Assembly: GCA_027013095.1 (NCBI GenBank)
Contig: JALUYI010000034.1
Span: forward strand, 1 to 52,133
DNA: 52,133 nucleotides
Direction of reading: 5' to 3'
DNA from: Paracoccaceae bacterium
GTDB lineage: Bacteria; Pseudomonadota; Alphaproteobacteria; Rhodobacterales; Rhodobacteraceae
The translations under genes and the position numbers were made by a program. This document shows, piece by piece, positions 1 through 7,991 of the stretch; within the stretch, counting starts at the first letter, position 1; each line of letters begins with the position of its first letter. Under the pieces are notes generated by a model. The model saw only the letters and a list, made by a program, of their open reading frames with translations, had not been told where the DNA came from and did not search any database.

Positions 1-1
1 A

Positions 2-94
2 TGGCGCAAACTCGATGGCGCGTTTCGCCTGCCAGAAATTATCGAGGGGGTTGAATTCAAGGACGGGATCAAGCAGGAAAAACATGCCGCCTGA
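2..94 (+). CDS. IS256-family transposase, C-terminal fragment (cut by window edge)
   Basis: The frame is open from base 2 to the TGA at 92-94 and encodes about 30 residues. They include WRKLDGAFRLP and IIEGVEFKDGI, which resemble the extreme C-terminus of IS256-type DDE transposases from alphaproteobacteria. No catalytic residue lies in this piece. The terminal repeat follows seven bases after the stop, as expected for the 3' end of an IS. The remainder of the gene is outside the window, so whether it is intact is unknown. Family assignment is from recalled sequence similarity and is moderately secure. Confidence 0.6.
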   Translation, partial: WRKLDGAFRLPEIIEGVEFKDGIKQEKHAA

Positions 95-101
95 TTACAG
101 C

Positions 102-120
102 GTCACCAACTTTTGGGCAT
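102..120 (+). repeat. Terminal inverted repeat (right) of the IS256-family element
   Basis: The 19 bases GTCACCAACTTTTGGGCAT pair with ATGCCCGAAAGTTGGTGAT at 52015-52033, with two mismatches when one is reverse-complemented. The position just after the transposase stop codon fits the right-hand terminal repeat. Host sequence begins at about 121. Confidence 0.7.
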
Positions 121-165
121 AGCTCCACCGCGCAACGCGATCTTGTCAAAAAATTGGCAAAAGCA

Positions 166-1335
166 ATGGCCGATGGCCTGATCGCGCCAATAAACGCACC
201 GGAAAAGCCTCTGATTATCCCCGGAACGGCCCTTCTCGACCCCCTAGCCAACGTCACGGACCAGAACTTACGATCTCAATCCGAACCGCGAGTACCAAAC
301 GATCACCAACAGCATCCAATAGTCGGACCGTCAAACCTCTTGATGAGGTCCGCTTTTGATGCGCAACATCTCAAACAAGAAAAAACCCGCTCGGCCGATA
401 AGACAGCTGCGTGCCTTGCGCCTGACTTTATCGACCTGAAAAAATGGTTGGGAAAAAATCCACCGACACAACAAATTTCCCGGCTGCGAGCAACCCTTTT
501 GGGAGAATTCGATAGGGTCAACCTAAAGTCTCTGAACCGCCTCATTCGCCTCTATATCGCCGAAGGGTTCGGGACCGAAGCACGAGGCCTGATCAAAAAA
601 TATGGCTCCAGATTAGTGCATCCCGAAATATTGCGAGACATGGCGGAGCTGTTGGAAACCGGCCGCGGGACGAAAGGAAATTCTCTGGAAAAACAAAAGG
701 CGTGCCCCGGACAACTCTATTTCTGGGCCACTCTTGCGCAGACAGGCCGCCTGCATCCCACCCCAAAACATGCCGCGGCTCTCCTTCATGTTCTGGCTGA
801 TCTGCCGGTCGATATCCGGGCCCGAACCGGGGCCATACTGCTCTCCCGACTGACGGGGTCCGGCGAAATCGGTTTGGCAAAAAAAATCGTGGCAACGATC
901 GAACGCGCGCCCGGAATACGCCCCCCCGGCTACGAATTCGAGATGGCCCGCCTTCTGCTGCGGACAGATCCACCAGAAACATCACAACAAACCCTGACAA
1001 ACCTAGCCTTTGGACATGGCCCGCAATCAGGCAAGGCCCTGGCCTTGCTTCTCGAAGAGGGACGGCGGCGAAATTGGAAAATTTCAGACACGATTTTGTC
1101 CTTTGCCGAGTCTTACGGCTTTCAATATAAATCACAAAGTCTTGGCCCGAGATTGGTCAAGGACATCATTCTGGCAAGAGTGTCACGTCACGAACAATCG
1201 AAGGCATTCAAACTCTTGGCATTTTATGCCCGTTCAGGCGCCATCCCGCAGGAGGAAAGGCAGAAACTCTCACGCATCATTTTCCAGTCCTACGATTTGA
1301 AAGTATTGAATTTGGCCTCCTGGAACAGCCCCTAG
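166..1335 (+). CDS. Helical-repeat-like protein of unknown function, probably 5'-truncated by the IS
   Basis: I do not recognise a named family. The product (389 residues from ATG 166) is rich in Leu, Ala, Arg and Lys. From about residue 75 it has a regular pattern of amphipathic helices, for example SLNRLIRLYIAEGFGTEA and HAAALLHVLADLP, resembling an alpha-solenoid or TPR-like fold. There is no signal peptide, membrane segment or catalytic motif. The same frame is open back through the IS border at 120/121 to a stop at 52-54, and no ribosome binding site precedes ATG 166 or TTG 154. The simplest reading is that the IS cut off the native 5' end. Base composition is somewhat less GC-rich than the genes further right. 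It may be a non-functional remnant. Confidence 0.5.
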   Translation: MADGLIAPINAPEKPLIIPGTALLDPLANVTDQNLRSQSEPRVPNDHQQHPIVGPSNLLMRSAFDAQHLKQEKTRSADKTAACLAPDFIDLKKWLGKNPPTQQISRLRATLLGEFDRVNLKSLNRLIRLYIAEGFGTEARGLIKKYGSRLVHPEILRDMAELLETGRGTKGNSLEKQKACPGQLYFWATLAQTGRLHPTPKHAAALLHVLADLPVDIRARTGAILLSRLTGSGEIGLAKKIVATIERAPGIRPPGYEFEMARLLLRTDPPETSQQTLTNLAFGHGPQSGKALALLLEEGRRRNWKISDTILSFAESYGFQYKSQSLGPRLVKDIILARVSRHEQSKAFKLLAFYARSGAIPQEERQKLSRIIFQSYDLKVLNLASWNSP

Positions 1336-1703
1336 AAAAACCTTTTGGGACGCCTGATCATACCGCGGACCGCAGGCCTGAACGGTATTTTGTGACCCGG
1401 TCTTTGCAGTGATCGTTCACCAAAAGCCCACCGAATCATTGACGCGGTCAAGATTGGCCGCCCAACCAACCTCTCGCCGCTGGCGTATAGCGTGATTAGC
1501 CCCGCCCGTTTCAGCACCGCCAGATGCCTCGAACGCGGCTATGGCACTATTCCGGTCCATGGATGCTTTATTGCGCCAACTCCCCTCTGTTGACACGCGT
1601 CAATACCCCCGATAGCCCAGTTATTAAGTTGGCATTTACCAACATAAGTTCCACGTCCCTGATCCGCCCGAGGGACCGGTTTCGGTGCCAAAGGAGACCT
1701 TGC
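1336..1703. other. Gene-poor spacer upstream of patB with two inverted repeats
   Basis: I see no convincing gene in these 368 bases; the short minus-strand frame at 1332-1517 resembles nothing I know. Near the downstream gene there are two inverted repeats: TTGAC-N4-GTCAA at 1590-1603 and GTTGG-N6-CCAAC at 1628-1643, the second extendable with one mismatch. The first overlaps a TTGACA hexamer that could be a -35 box, but no good -10 follows at normal spacing. They are candidate operators for the aminotransferase-fold gene that starts at 1704. Confidence 0.4.
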
Positions 1704-2885
1704 ATGAACACTGGATTCAATTTTGACGCAAAGATCAACCGTCACGCGGTTCCGGCGTTAAAATGGCACAAAATGGTGTTGGGCACAAAAGATTCAGAGC
1801 TGTTTCCCGCGGGGGTCGCAGACATGGATTTTCGTGTCGCACCGCAAATTCAGAGTGCCATGCAAGAGCGGCTGGACCACGGCGTCTTTGGCTATGAGGC
1901 CGTGCCCGAAGGCCTGATCCCGGCCCTCGTCGCCTGGTTCGAAACGCGGCACCGGTGGAAAATCGCGTCTGAAACCATCCTGCGTGCCCCCAATGTTCTG
2001 GACAGCCTTGCCGTTGCGGCCAGCCTGTTCAGTGGGCCCGGTGATGGCATCATCGTACAACCACCCGTGTTCTTTGATTTTTTCGACATAATTTCCGAGA
2101 ATGGCCGGCGCGTGATCCGAAACCCGCTGATCCTGAAAAACGCGCAATACGAGATGGACTTTGACGGGTTGGAAACACTGGCCGCTGATCCCTCGACACG
2201 GATGTTGTTCCTATGCAATCCGCATAACCCGGTCGGCCGAGTCTGGCAGCGCGACGCGTTGGAACGGCTGGCCACCATCTGTCGCCGCCATGACGTGCTG
2301 GTGGTGGCGGATGAAATTCACGGTGACATCACTTTTTCGGGGCACGAATACACGCCGTTTGCCACGATTGACCCCAAAAACTGCATTAGCTGCATTTCTC
2401 CGGCCAAGAGTTTCAATATTGCCTCCTGCTGCTCCTCCTTCACGGTCATCGCGGATAAAGAGCGACGACGCGCGTTTCAGGCCGAAAACAGCCGTTTGAC
2501 GGTGAATAAGAACAACGCTTTTGCCAGCGTGGCCATGATGGCGGCCTATCGCGAGGGCCACGCGTGGCTGGATGCGGCTATTGATTACATCAGCGGCAAT
2601 CTGGAGCTGGTCCGGGCCCGCCTAGCGGACCTGTCCGGGGTGCGGCTGATCGAGCCGGAGGGTACATTTCTGCTGTGGTTTGACTTTCGCGAGCTTGGCC
2701 TTACCCCTGATGATCTGGACGCATTTTTGCGAAACCAGGCAAAATGGGCCGCGACGCGCGGCCTGTCTTTTGGCCCCGAGGGCGCCGGTTTCGCCCGTGT
2801 CAACATCGCCTGCACACGGGCCGCGCTGGGACAGGCGCTGGATCGGTTGGCGGACGCGTTGGCGCGTGACTGTGGTCTGGGCTGA
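1704..2885 (+). CDS. patB: PatB/MalY-type cystathionine beta-lyase (class I aminotransferase fold)
   Basis: This PLP enzyme of 393 residues probably cleaves C-S bonds of cystathionine or cysteine conjugates to pyruvate, ammonia and a thiol in the cytoplasm. The MalY/PatB signature is clear: PAGVADMDF near residue 35, NPHNPVGRVW at 172-181, DEIHGD at 203-208 and the PLP lysine in SPAKSFNIA (K235). Length is normal for the family. ATG 1704 was chosen because AAGGAGA lies seven bases upstream and the protein then begins NFDAKINRHAVPALKW like its relatives; an in-frame extension upstream has no family resemblance. Members can also act as regulators (E. coli MalY) or as thiol-releasing lyases, so the exact substrate is open. 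Confidence 0.85.
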   Translation: MNTGFNFDAKINRHAVPALKWHKMVLGTKDSELFPAGVADMDFRVAPQIQSAMQERLDHGVFGYEAVPEGLIPALVAWFETRHRWKIASETILRAPNVLDSLAVAASLFSGPGDGIIVQPPVFFDFFDIISENGRRVIRNPLILKNAQYEMDFDGLETLAADPSTRMLFLCNPHNPVGRVWQRDALERLATICRRHDVLVVADEIHGDITFSGHEYTPFATIDPKNCISCISPAKSFNIASCCSSFTVIADKERRRAFQAENSRLTVNKNNAFASVAMMAAYREGHAWLDAAIDYISGNLELVRARLADLSGVRLIEPEGTFLLWFDFRELGLTPDDLDAFLRNQAKWAATRGLSFGPEGAGFARVNIACTRAALGQALDRLADALARDCGLG

Positions 2886-2988
2886 ACGCGCCAACCCCAA
2901 CAGCGGCTCCGTCGGGGCACCACAGGCGGTGCCCTGAGGGTCCGTCGTCCCATTCGTGGATTTATCGCCAGCGACGCAGCAGAGGGGG

Positions 2989-4275
2989 TCAGCCCAGCCC
3001 GAGACGCAGGGCCAGAGCTGCCAGCGTGACCGCCAGCACCGGCACCGTCATCACCAGGCCGACGCGAAAATAATATCCCCAAGTAATGGTCATGCCCTTT
3101 CGGGCGAGAACGTGCAGCCACAACAGCGTGGCCAGCGAACCGATCGGGGTGATCTTGGGGCCAAGATCGCTGCCAATCACATTGGCATAGATCATCGCCT
3201 CGCGGACCGCGCCGCTGGCGGAACTGGCATCAATCGACAGCGCCCCAATCAACACCGTTGGCATGTTGTTCATGGCCGAGGACATCAGCGCACTCAGGAA
3301 CCCGGTGCCAAAGGCGGCCCCCCAGACACCGCCAATGGCAAAACCGTCGAGCAGCTGCGCAACATAGCCGGTCAGCCCCTGATTGCGCAGGCCGTAAACC
3401 ACCAGATACATGCCCAGCGAGAACACGACGATCTTCCACGGGGCCTCGCGCAGGACCTTACGGGTGTCGATCACCTTGCCGCGCGCTGCAACCGCCAGCA
3501 ACATCAGCATCGCCCCTCCGGCAACGGCGCTGACCGGCACACCAAGGGGCTCGAGCCCGAAAAAGCCCACCAGCAGCAACACCAGAACCAGCCAGCCAAC
3601 GCGGAACGTGGTCCTGTCGCGGATCGCATCGCCCGGCCGGCGCAGCTGATCCACCTCATAGTGGCGCGGAATGTTGCGCCGGAAAAACACCATCAGCATC
3701 GCCAGCGAGGCGGCAATCGCCACCAGATCGACCGGCACCATCACGCTGGCATAGCGCGCAAATCCCAGACCGAAATAATCAGCCGAGACAATATTGACCA
3801 GATTCGAAACCACCAGCGGCAGGCTGGACGCATCGGCGATGAACCCGGCCGCCATCACGAAGGCCAGCGTTGCCCCCGGCCCATAGCCAAGCGCCAGCAG
3901 CATCGCCATCACGATCGGCGTCAGGATCAGGGCCGCGCCGTCATTGGCAAACAACGCCGCCACCATCGCTCCCAGCAGCACGATCAGCGCAAACAGGGCC
4001 CGGCCGTTGCCGCGCCCCCAGCGCGCTACATGAAGTGCCGCCCATTCAAAGAACCCCGCCTCGTCCAGCAGCAGGCTGATCACGATGATGGCGATAAAGG
4101 TGGCGGTCGCATTCCAGACGATGTGCCAGACAACCGGGATGTCGCCGGGCTGAATGACCCCGCTCAGAAGGGCAAGCGCGGCGCCCGCAGAGGCGCTCCA
4201 GCCGATACCAAGGCCACGGGGTTGCCAGATGACCAGCGTGATCGTGGCGGCGAAAATCAACAGGGCAAGGAGCAT
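2989..4275 (-). CDS. arsB: Arsenite efflux transporter ArsB
   Basis: Inner-membrane arsenite/antimonite extrusion protein of 428 residues, close to the 429 of E. coli ArsB and similar along its whole length. Recognisable stretches include [15 protein letters not shown] at the start, [50 protein letters not shown] and [16 protein letters not shown]. Around 11-12 hydrophobic segments are visible. ATG 4275 was preferred over an upstream TTG because it matches known ArsB starts and has AAGGA at a suitable distance. It lies 85 bases downstream of arsR on the same strand, so the two are probably co-transcribed. No arsA, arsC or arsH is present in the window. Confidence 0.95.
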   Translation of the reverse strand: MLLALLIFAATITLVIWQPRGLGIGWSASAGAALALLSGVIQPGDIPVVWHIVWNATATFIAIIVISLLLDEAGFFEWAALHVARWGRGNGRALFALIVLLGAMVAALFANDGAALILTPIVMAMLLALGYGPGATLAFVMAAGFIADASSLPLVVSNLVNIVSADYFGLGFARYASVMVPVDLVAIAASLAMLMVFFRRNIPRHYEVDQLRRPGDAIRDRTTFRVGWLVLVLLLVGFFGLEPLGVPVSAVAGGAMLMLLAVAARGKVIDTRKVLREAPWKIVVFSLGMYLVVYGLRNQGLTGYVAQLLDGFAIGGVWGAAFGTGFLSALMSSAMNNMPTVLIGALSIDASSASGAVREAMIYANVIGSDLGPKITPIGSLATLLWLHVLARKGMTITWGYYFRVGLVMTVPVLAVTLAALALRLGLG

Positions 4276-4360
4276 TTCCAAGGTCCTTCAATGATGAATG
4301 GGGCGCAGGACGTCAGCGAATTTCGGCAGTCGGGGCGCGGGGTGTCGGTCATCTTTCCGG

Positions 4361-4747
4361 TCATGTTTTGCGGCTTGCGACGTCTCGGGCTTTGGGCAGG
4401 TAACAGGACGGAGTTTCACCCGTGTTGTCGGTTTCGCTGTGGGTGGTGATGCGTTCAATTAGGCCAAGCAGCGGTGCCAGCGCCGCAGGGTCAAGCGAAT
4501 AACAGATGCGCGGCCGCTCGATCTGACCCACAACGAGACCGGAATCCTTGAGGATTCGCAGATGTTCCGAGACGGTGGATTGGGCCAGACCAACCTCATC
4601 GACGATATCGCCGCCGATACAGCCGGGACGCGACAGCAGAACCTTCACGATTCGCACCCGGGCGGGATGCGCCAATGCCTTGGCGAGCGCCGCGATGGAC
4701 TCGCTCTGGTCTGCGCCCGAGGGTGGGGAGGTGGATTTGCTCGGCAT
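4361..4747 (-). CDS. arsR: ArsR/SmtB-family repressor of the arsenic operon
   Basis: Winged-helix repressor of 128 residues with the ArsR fold: dimer helix SIAALAKALAHPARVRIVKVL, recognition region VGLAQSTVSEHLRILKDSGL (about 52-71) and wing RPRICYSLDP. It should bind the two palindromes at 4770-4807 and be released by As(III) or Sb(III). The ELCVC metal site of the E. coli R773 protein is absent. The only cysteines are C43 (RPGCIGG), C82 (RICYS) and C115 (PSCYL), so the sensing site must differ. ATG 4747 follows AGGGA. It precedes arsB and is divergent from the tRNA-Leu gene. Confidence 0.92.
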   Translation of the reverse strand: MPSKSTSPPSGADQSESIAALAKALAHPARVRIVKVLLSRPGCIGGDIVDEVGLAQSTVSEHLRILKDSGLVVGQIERPRICYSLDPAALAPLLGLIERITTHSETDNTGETPSCYLPKARDVASRKT

Positions 4748-4769
4748 GCCGGATCCCTGAATCTGCTAT

Positions 4770-4807
4770 ATCGTCAATTGGCGATATATCAATCGTCGAT
4801 TGGCGAT
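4770..4807. promoter_or_regulatory. Double ArsR operator
   Basis: Two copies of a 16-base palindrome-like site lie upstream of arsR: ATCGTCAATTGGCGAT at 4770-4785 and ATCGTCGATTGGCGAT at 4792-4807. Their centres are 22 bases apart, about two helical turns, so two dimers could sit on the same face. The position 23-60 bases upstream of the arsR start fits autorepression. The assignment to ArsR is inferred from location and symmetry. Confidence 0.7.
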
Positions 4808-4878
4808 GCAAGCGGAGATCCCGGAATGGAAAATTTTCTCTCGCCGGACCAGTGTCGCTCTGCTAAAGAGCGGCCAAT

Positions 4879-4963
4879 GCGGGTGTGGCGGAATTGGTAG
4901 ACGCACCAGATTTAGGTTCTGGCGCCGCAAGGCGTGGGGGTTCAAGTCCCTTCACCCGCACCA
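4879..4963 (+). tRNA. tRNA-Leu, anticodon UAG (reads CUA and probably CUG)
   Basis: The 85-base gene folds as a class II tRNA. Acceptor strands are GCGGGTG (4879-4885) and CACCCGC (4953-4959), followed by discriminator A and an encoded CCA. The anticodon stem CCAGA/TCTGG encloses loop TTTAGGT with anticodon TAG. A long variable arm follows, then T-loop TTCAAGT. The class II shape with G-G in the D-loop region fits leucine. It is transcribed away from arsR; no convincing terminator was seen before the convergent MoaD-like gene. Confidence 0.95.
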
Positions 4964-5024
4964 AGAATTTTCTGCCAATCTGGCCGCAAGTACGCCGGTC
5001 TCGGCACGCAAACGTCGTCGCCGA

Positions 5025-5270
5025 CTACCCGCCAACCATCAGCGGCATCAGCACGACCTCGCTGTCCGGGCGGACCGGGGTGGCCCAGCTTTCTTTGTAA
5101 ATCACCCCGTCAATCGCCATCGAGACCCCGCGCTCGAACTGCGGCGCCAGCGCCGGATAGCGTTGCTCAAGGGCGGTCAACACCTCCTTGAAGTTGCTCG
5201 CCTCGACCTCGATCTCGGCCTGTCCGTCCGTCAGCGCGCGCAAACTGCCCCAGAGCGTGACAGCAACCAT
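5025..5270 (-). CDS. MoaD/ThiS-family small sulfur-carrier-like protein in a molybdenum hydroxylase operon
   Basis: This 81-residue protein has the beta-grasp size and ends in MPLMVGG. The C-terminal Gly-Gly is the feature that MoaD and ThiS proteins use as an acyl-adenylate/thiocarboxylate. The N-terminus MVAVTLWGSLRALTDG and central EVLTALEQRYPAL also fit MoaD-like proteins. Its ATG at 5270 lies one base after the TGA of the molybdenum-binding subunit, so translation is probably coupled. Known family members donate sulfur to molybdopterin or act as carriers; whether this one serves cofactor synthesis, sulfuration of this enzyme or another role is inference. No moaE, moeB or thiF partner is in the window. 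Confidence 0.75.
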   Translation of the reverse strand: MVAVTLWGSLRALTDGQAEIEVEASNFKEVLTALEQRYPALAPQFERGVSMAIDGVIYKESWATPVRPDSEVVLMPLMVGG

Positions 5271-5271
5271 A

Positions 5272-7512
5272 TCAGCCCTCCCGGATCGCTTTCAGGATTT
5301 TCGGTGGCGACATCGGCAGCTCATAAAGGCGGGTGCCGATGGCGTGGCTGACCGCGTTCGAGACCGCCGCCAGCGGGGGCACGATGCCGGTTTCGCCAAC
5401 CCCTCGCACCCCGTAAGGATGCCCCGGATTAGGGATTTCCAGAATGACGGTGTCGATGTCCGGCAGGTCCGAGGCCACCGGGATGCGGTAATCCAGAAAA
5501 CCGGGGTTCTGCAGGCGACCGTCCTTGCCGTAGATGTATTCCTCGTTCAGCGCCCAGCCGATTCCCTGTACGGCGCCGCCCTGCATCTGACCCTCAACGT
5601 AATCCGGATGGATTGCCTTGCCCGCGTCCTGAAAGATCGTATAGCGCAGAATCTTGGTGTGGCCGGTCTCGGGATCGACCTCGACATCGCAGAGATGCAC
5701 GCCAAAGCTGACCCCTGCCCCTTCGGCGTTGACCTCGTGATGACCTGCAATTGGCCCTCCGGTGCGCGGCGACTTGCGGGCGATTTTCTCGATCGGAAGC
5801 GGCTCGAACGAGCCAGCATTGGGGCCCGAGGGCTTGGCACAGCCATTCTCCCAGGTGACCGCTTCTTCGTCGATTCCCCACATCATTGCAGCACGTTTGC
5901 ACAGCTCTTTCTTGGCCGCCCGCGCCGCCTTGATCGTCGCCAGCCCGACAGCAAAGGTCACGCGACTGCCATCGGTCACATCATTGTGGCCCAGCGAGGC
6001 GGTATCGGCAACGATGGCGCGCACACGCTCAAACGGGATGCCCAGCTCTTCGGCCGCCATCATCGCGATTGACGCGCGTGAGCCGCCGATATCCGGGTTG
6101 CCTTCAGTGACGCTAACCGAACCATCCATATCGACGCTCAGAGACACCGAGGTGTTGCCGCCAAAATTGAACCAGAAGCCGCAGGACAGCCCCCGCCCCT
6201 GATTGGGCCCCAGCGGCGCGCGGTAATGGGGGTGGGCCTGCGCCGCCTCCAGCGTCGCCACCAGCCCGATGTCGTTGAAGGTCGGCCCGTATGAGGATTT
6301 GGTCCCCTTGCGCGCGGCATTTTTCAGGCGCACTTCCAGCGGGTCCAGCCCCAGCTCTTCGCACAGCTCGTTCACCACCGACTCGACCGCATAGATCGCC
6401 ATCGGCGCGCCCGGAGCCCGATAGGCGGCCTGTTTGGGACGGTTGGTCAGGACATTATAGCCAACGGTTCGCACCGCCCCAAGGTCATAGGCGGCAAAGG
6501 CGGCCATGGCCCCAAACATCACCGTAATGTTGGGGAACGCCCCGCCTTGATAGCGCAGCTCGGCCTCTGCGGCGGTGATGCGTCCGTCCCGGGTCATGCC
6601 GATTTTGACGTCGATTTCCGAACTGACCGTGGGGCCGGATGCGCGAAACACCTCGTTGCGACTCATCACCAGCTTGACCGGGGCGCCCGCCTTTTTGGAC
6701 AGCATCAGGGCGACCGGCTCGACAAAAACCGTGGTCTTGCCACCAAAACCGCCGCCGATCTCGCTGGCGGTGACGCGCAGTCGGCTCTCCTCAATGCCCA
6801 TGATCTCGGCGCAGAGCTGGCGGACGAAATAATGCCCTTGCGTGCAGCACCACAAATCGCCGCGACCATCGGGCCCCATACTGGCGAGACAGGCGTTCGG
6901 CTCGATATAGCCCTGATGGGTTGCCGCGGTTTTCAGAGTGCGCGCGATCACCTTGTCGGCGCGGGCAAAGCCGGCCTCAAGATCGCCGTGCCCAAACTCA
7001 TGGCGGGCGGTGACATTTTCGCTGAACCCGTCGGGCACACTGTCTTCGACAAAGCCGGCGTGAACCACCGGCGCCCCCGGCGCCATGGCCGCCGCGATCT
7101 CGGTCACATGGGGCAAAACCTCATAATCGACCTCGATCAGCTTTAGCGCCTCGCGTGCAACCGCCTCGGAGGTTGCAGCCACCGCCGCCACCGCATGTCC
7201 ATCATAAAGGGCGTGGTCAAAGGCCATGGCGTTTTCGGCGACATTGCGGGTCTCGCCCTTGCGGATTTCGCCAAAATCGGCGCCCGTCACCACCGCGCGC
7301 ACCCCATTCAGGGCCGCCGCGGCCCGGGTGTCGATCGAGCGAATTCTGGCGTGCGGATGGGGGCTGCGCAAAACCTTTCCTACCAGCATCCCCGGCAGGA
7401 CGGCATCCGCCCCGTAAAGGGCGCGCCCGGTTACCTTGTCGATCCCGTCCGGGCGCACCGGACGGCTGCCGATCACCTGAAAATCGCGTTTTTCATATTC
7501 ATCCAGTGCCAT
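5272..7512 (-). CDS. Xanthine dehydrogenase-family molybdopterin-binding subunit
   Basis: Large subunit (746 residues) of a cytoplasmic molybdenum hydroxylase; the catalytic centre hydroxylates an aromatic, purine or aldehyde-type substrate with water as oxygen source. The N-terminal 'hammerhead' domain begins around RPDGIDKVTGRALYGAD. The Mo-binding part has GGGFGGK (FGGKTTVFVEP), AYRAPGAP and the catalytic glutamate in GVGETG (E707). The CO-dehydrogenase signature AYRCSFR is absent, so it is not a CoxL-type CO oxidiser. The gene overlaps the 2Fe-2S subunit gene by one base (TAATG) and is followed directly by a MoaD-like gene. The substrate cannot be read from sequence. Confidence 0.9.
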   Translation of the reverse strand: MALDEYEKRDFQVIGSRPVRPDGIDKVTGRALYGADAVLPGMLVGKVLRSPHPHARIRSIDTRAAAALNGVRAVVTGADFGEIRKGETRNVAENAMAFDHALYDGHAVAAVAATSEAVAREALKLIEVDYEVLPHVTEIAAAMAPGAPVVHAGFVEDSVPDGFSENVTARHEFGHGDLEAGFARADKVIARTLKTAATHQGYIEPNACLASMGPDGRGDLWCCTQGHYFVRQLCAEIMGIEESRLRVTASEIGGGFGGKTTVFVEPVALMLSKKAGAPVKLVMSRNEVFRASGPTVSSEIDVKIGMTRDGRITAAEAELRYQGGAFPNITVMFGAMAAFAAYDLGAVRTVGYNVLTNRPKQAAYRAPGAPMAIYAVESVVNELCEELGLDPLEVRLKNAARKGTKSSYGPTFNDIGLVATLEAAQAHPHYRAPLGPNQGRGLSCGFWFNFGGNTSVSLSVDMDGSVSVTEGNPDIGGSRASIAMMAAEELGIPFERVRAIVADTASLGHNDVTDGSRVTFAVGLATIKAARAAKKELCKRAAMMWGIDEEAVTWENGCAKPSGPNAGSFEPLPIEKIARKSPRTGGPIAGHHEVNAEGAGVSFGVHLCDVEVDPETGHTKILRYTIFQDAGKAIHPDYVEGQMQGGAVQGIGWALNEEYIYGKDGRLQNPGFLDYRIPVASDLPDIDTVILEIPNPGHPYGVRGVGETGIVPPLAAVSNAVSHAIGTRLYELPMSPPKILKAIREG

Positions 7513-7991
7513 TATGCCGCCCCCCGAAGGTCCGCCGCCGCCGCGAGGACCGCTTTGATAATCTTGTCATATCCCGTGCAGCGGCAGAGATTTCCCGCCA
7601 GCCAGTAGCGGACCTCCTGTTCACTGGGATCGGGATTTTTTTCCAGCAAGGCCTTGGCCGCGACCAGAATACCGGGCGTGCAGACCCCGCATTGCAGCGC
7701 CGCAAGATCAAGGAACTTCTGCTGCAACGGGTGCAGCTCACCGCCCTCGGCCATCCCTTCGACGGTGGTGATTTCGGCGCCTTCCGCCTCGACCCCCAGC
7801 ACCAGACACGAGGCCACAAGGCGTCCGTTCAGGGTCACCGAGCAGGCCCCGCAGTCGCCCGAACCGCAGCCCTCCTTGGCGCCGGTCAAGTGCAGGCGAT
7901 CACGCAGAACCGTCAGCAGGGTTTCGTTGGCCTCGCAGAGAAACTCGGTGCGGGTGCCGTTGATGGTGGTGGTGACATGGGTCTTGCTCAT
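7512..7991 (-). CDS. Xanthine dehydrogenase-family 2Fe-2S subunit
   Basis: Electron-transfer subunit of 159 residues with both clusters of the molybdenum hydroxylase family. The plant-ferredoxin-type N-terminal domain has C42, C47, C50 and C62 (GCGSGDCGAC then SC). The helical C-terminal domain has C101 and C104 in QCGVCTPG and C136 and C138 in NLCRCTGY. Length is typical of CoxS/HcrC-like proteins. The start ATG overlaps the stop of the FAD subunit gene by four bases (ATGA). It passes electrons from the molybdenum subunit to the FAD subunit. Confidence 0.94.
   Translation of the reverse strand: MSKTHVTTTINGTRTEFLCEANETLLTVLRDRLHLTGAKEGCGSGDCGACSVTLNGRLVASCLVLGVEAEGAEITTVEGMAEGGELHPLQQKFLDLAALQCGVCTPGILVAAKALLEKNPDPSEQEVRYWLAGNLCRCTGYDKIIKAVLAAAADLRGAA

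Larger units (their letters stand above)
1..120 (+). mobile_element. Right end of an IS256-family insertion sequence
   Basis: The window opens inside an insertion sequence transcribed to the right. It holds the end of a transposase (2-94), seven bases of spacer and a terminal inverted repeat at 102-120. That repeat matches the reverse complement of 52015-52033 at the other window edge in 17 of 19 positions, so both edges carry the same element. The family call rests on the resemblance of the two transposase ends to IS256/mutator-type transposases. The left part of this copy lies outside the window, so its target duplication cannot be checked. Confidence 0.7.

Noticed and set aside
1524-1703. 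N-terminal extension of the PatB-type lyase
   Set aside because: No similarity to the family and no ribosome binding site; ATG 1704 has a strong one.
2956-4449. Long plus-strand frame (497 codons) opposite arsB
   Set aside because: It is rich in Gln, His, Arg and Pro with no family resemblance and lies antisense to a gene with clear full-length similarity to ArsB; long antisense frames are common in GC-rich DNA.
5272-7512. Aerobic CO dehydrogenase (coxL)
   Set aside because: The active-site loop signature AYRCSFR is absent; the protein has AYRAPGAP instead.
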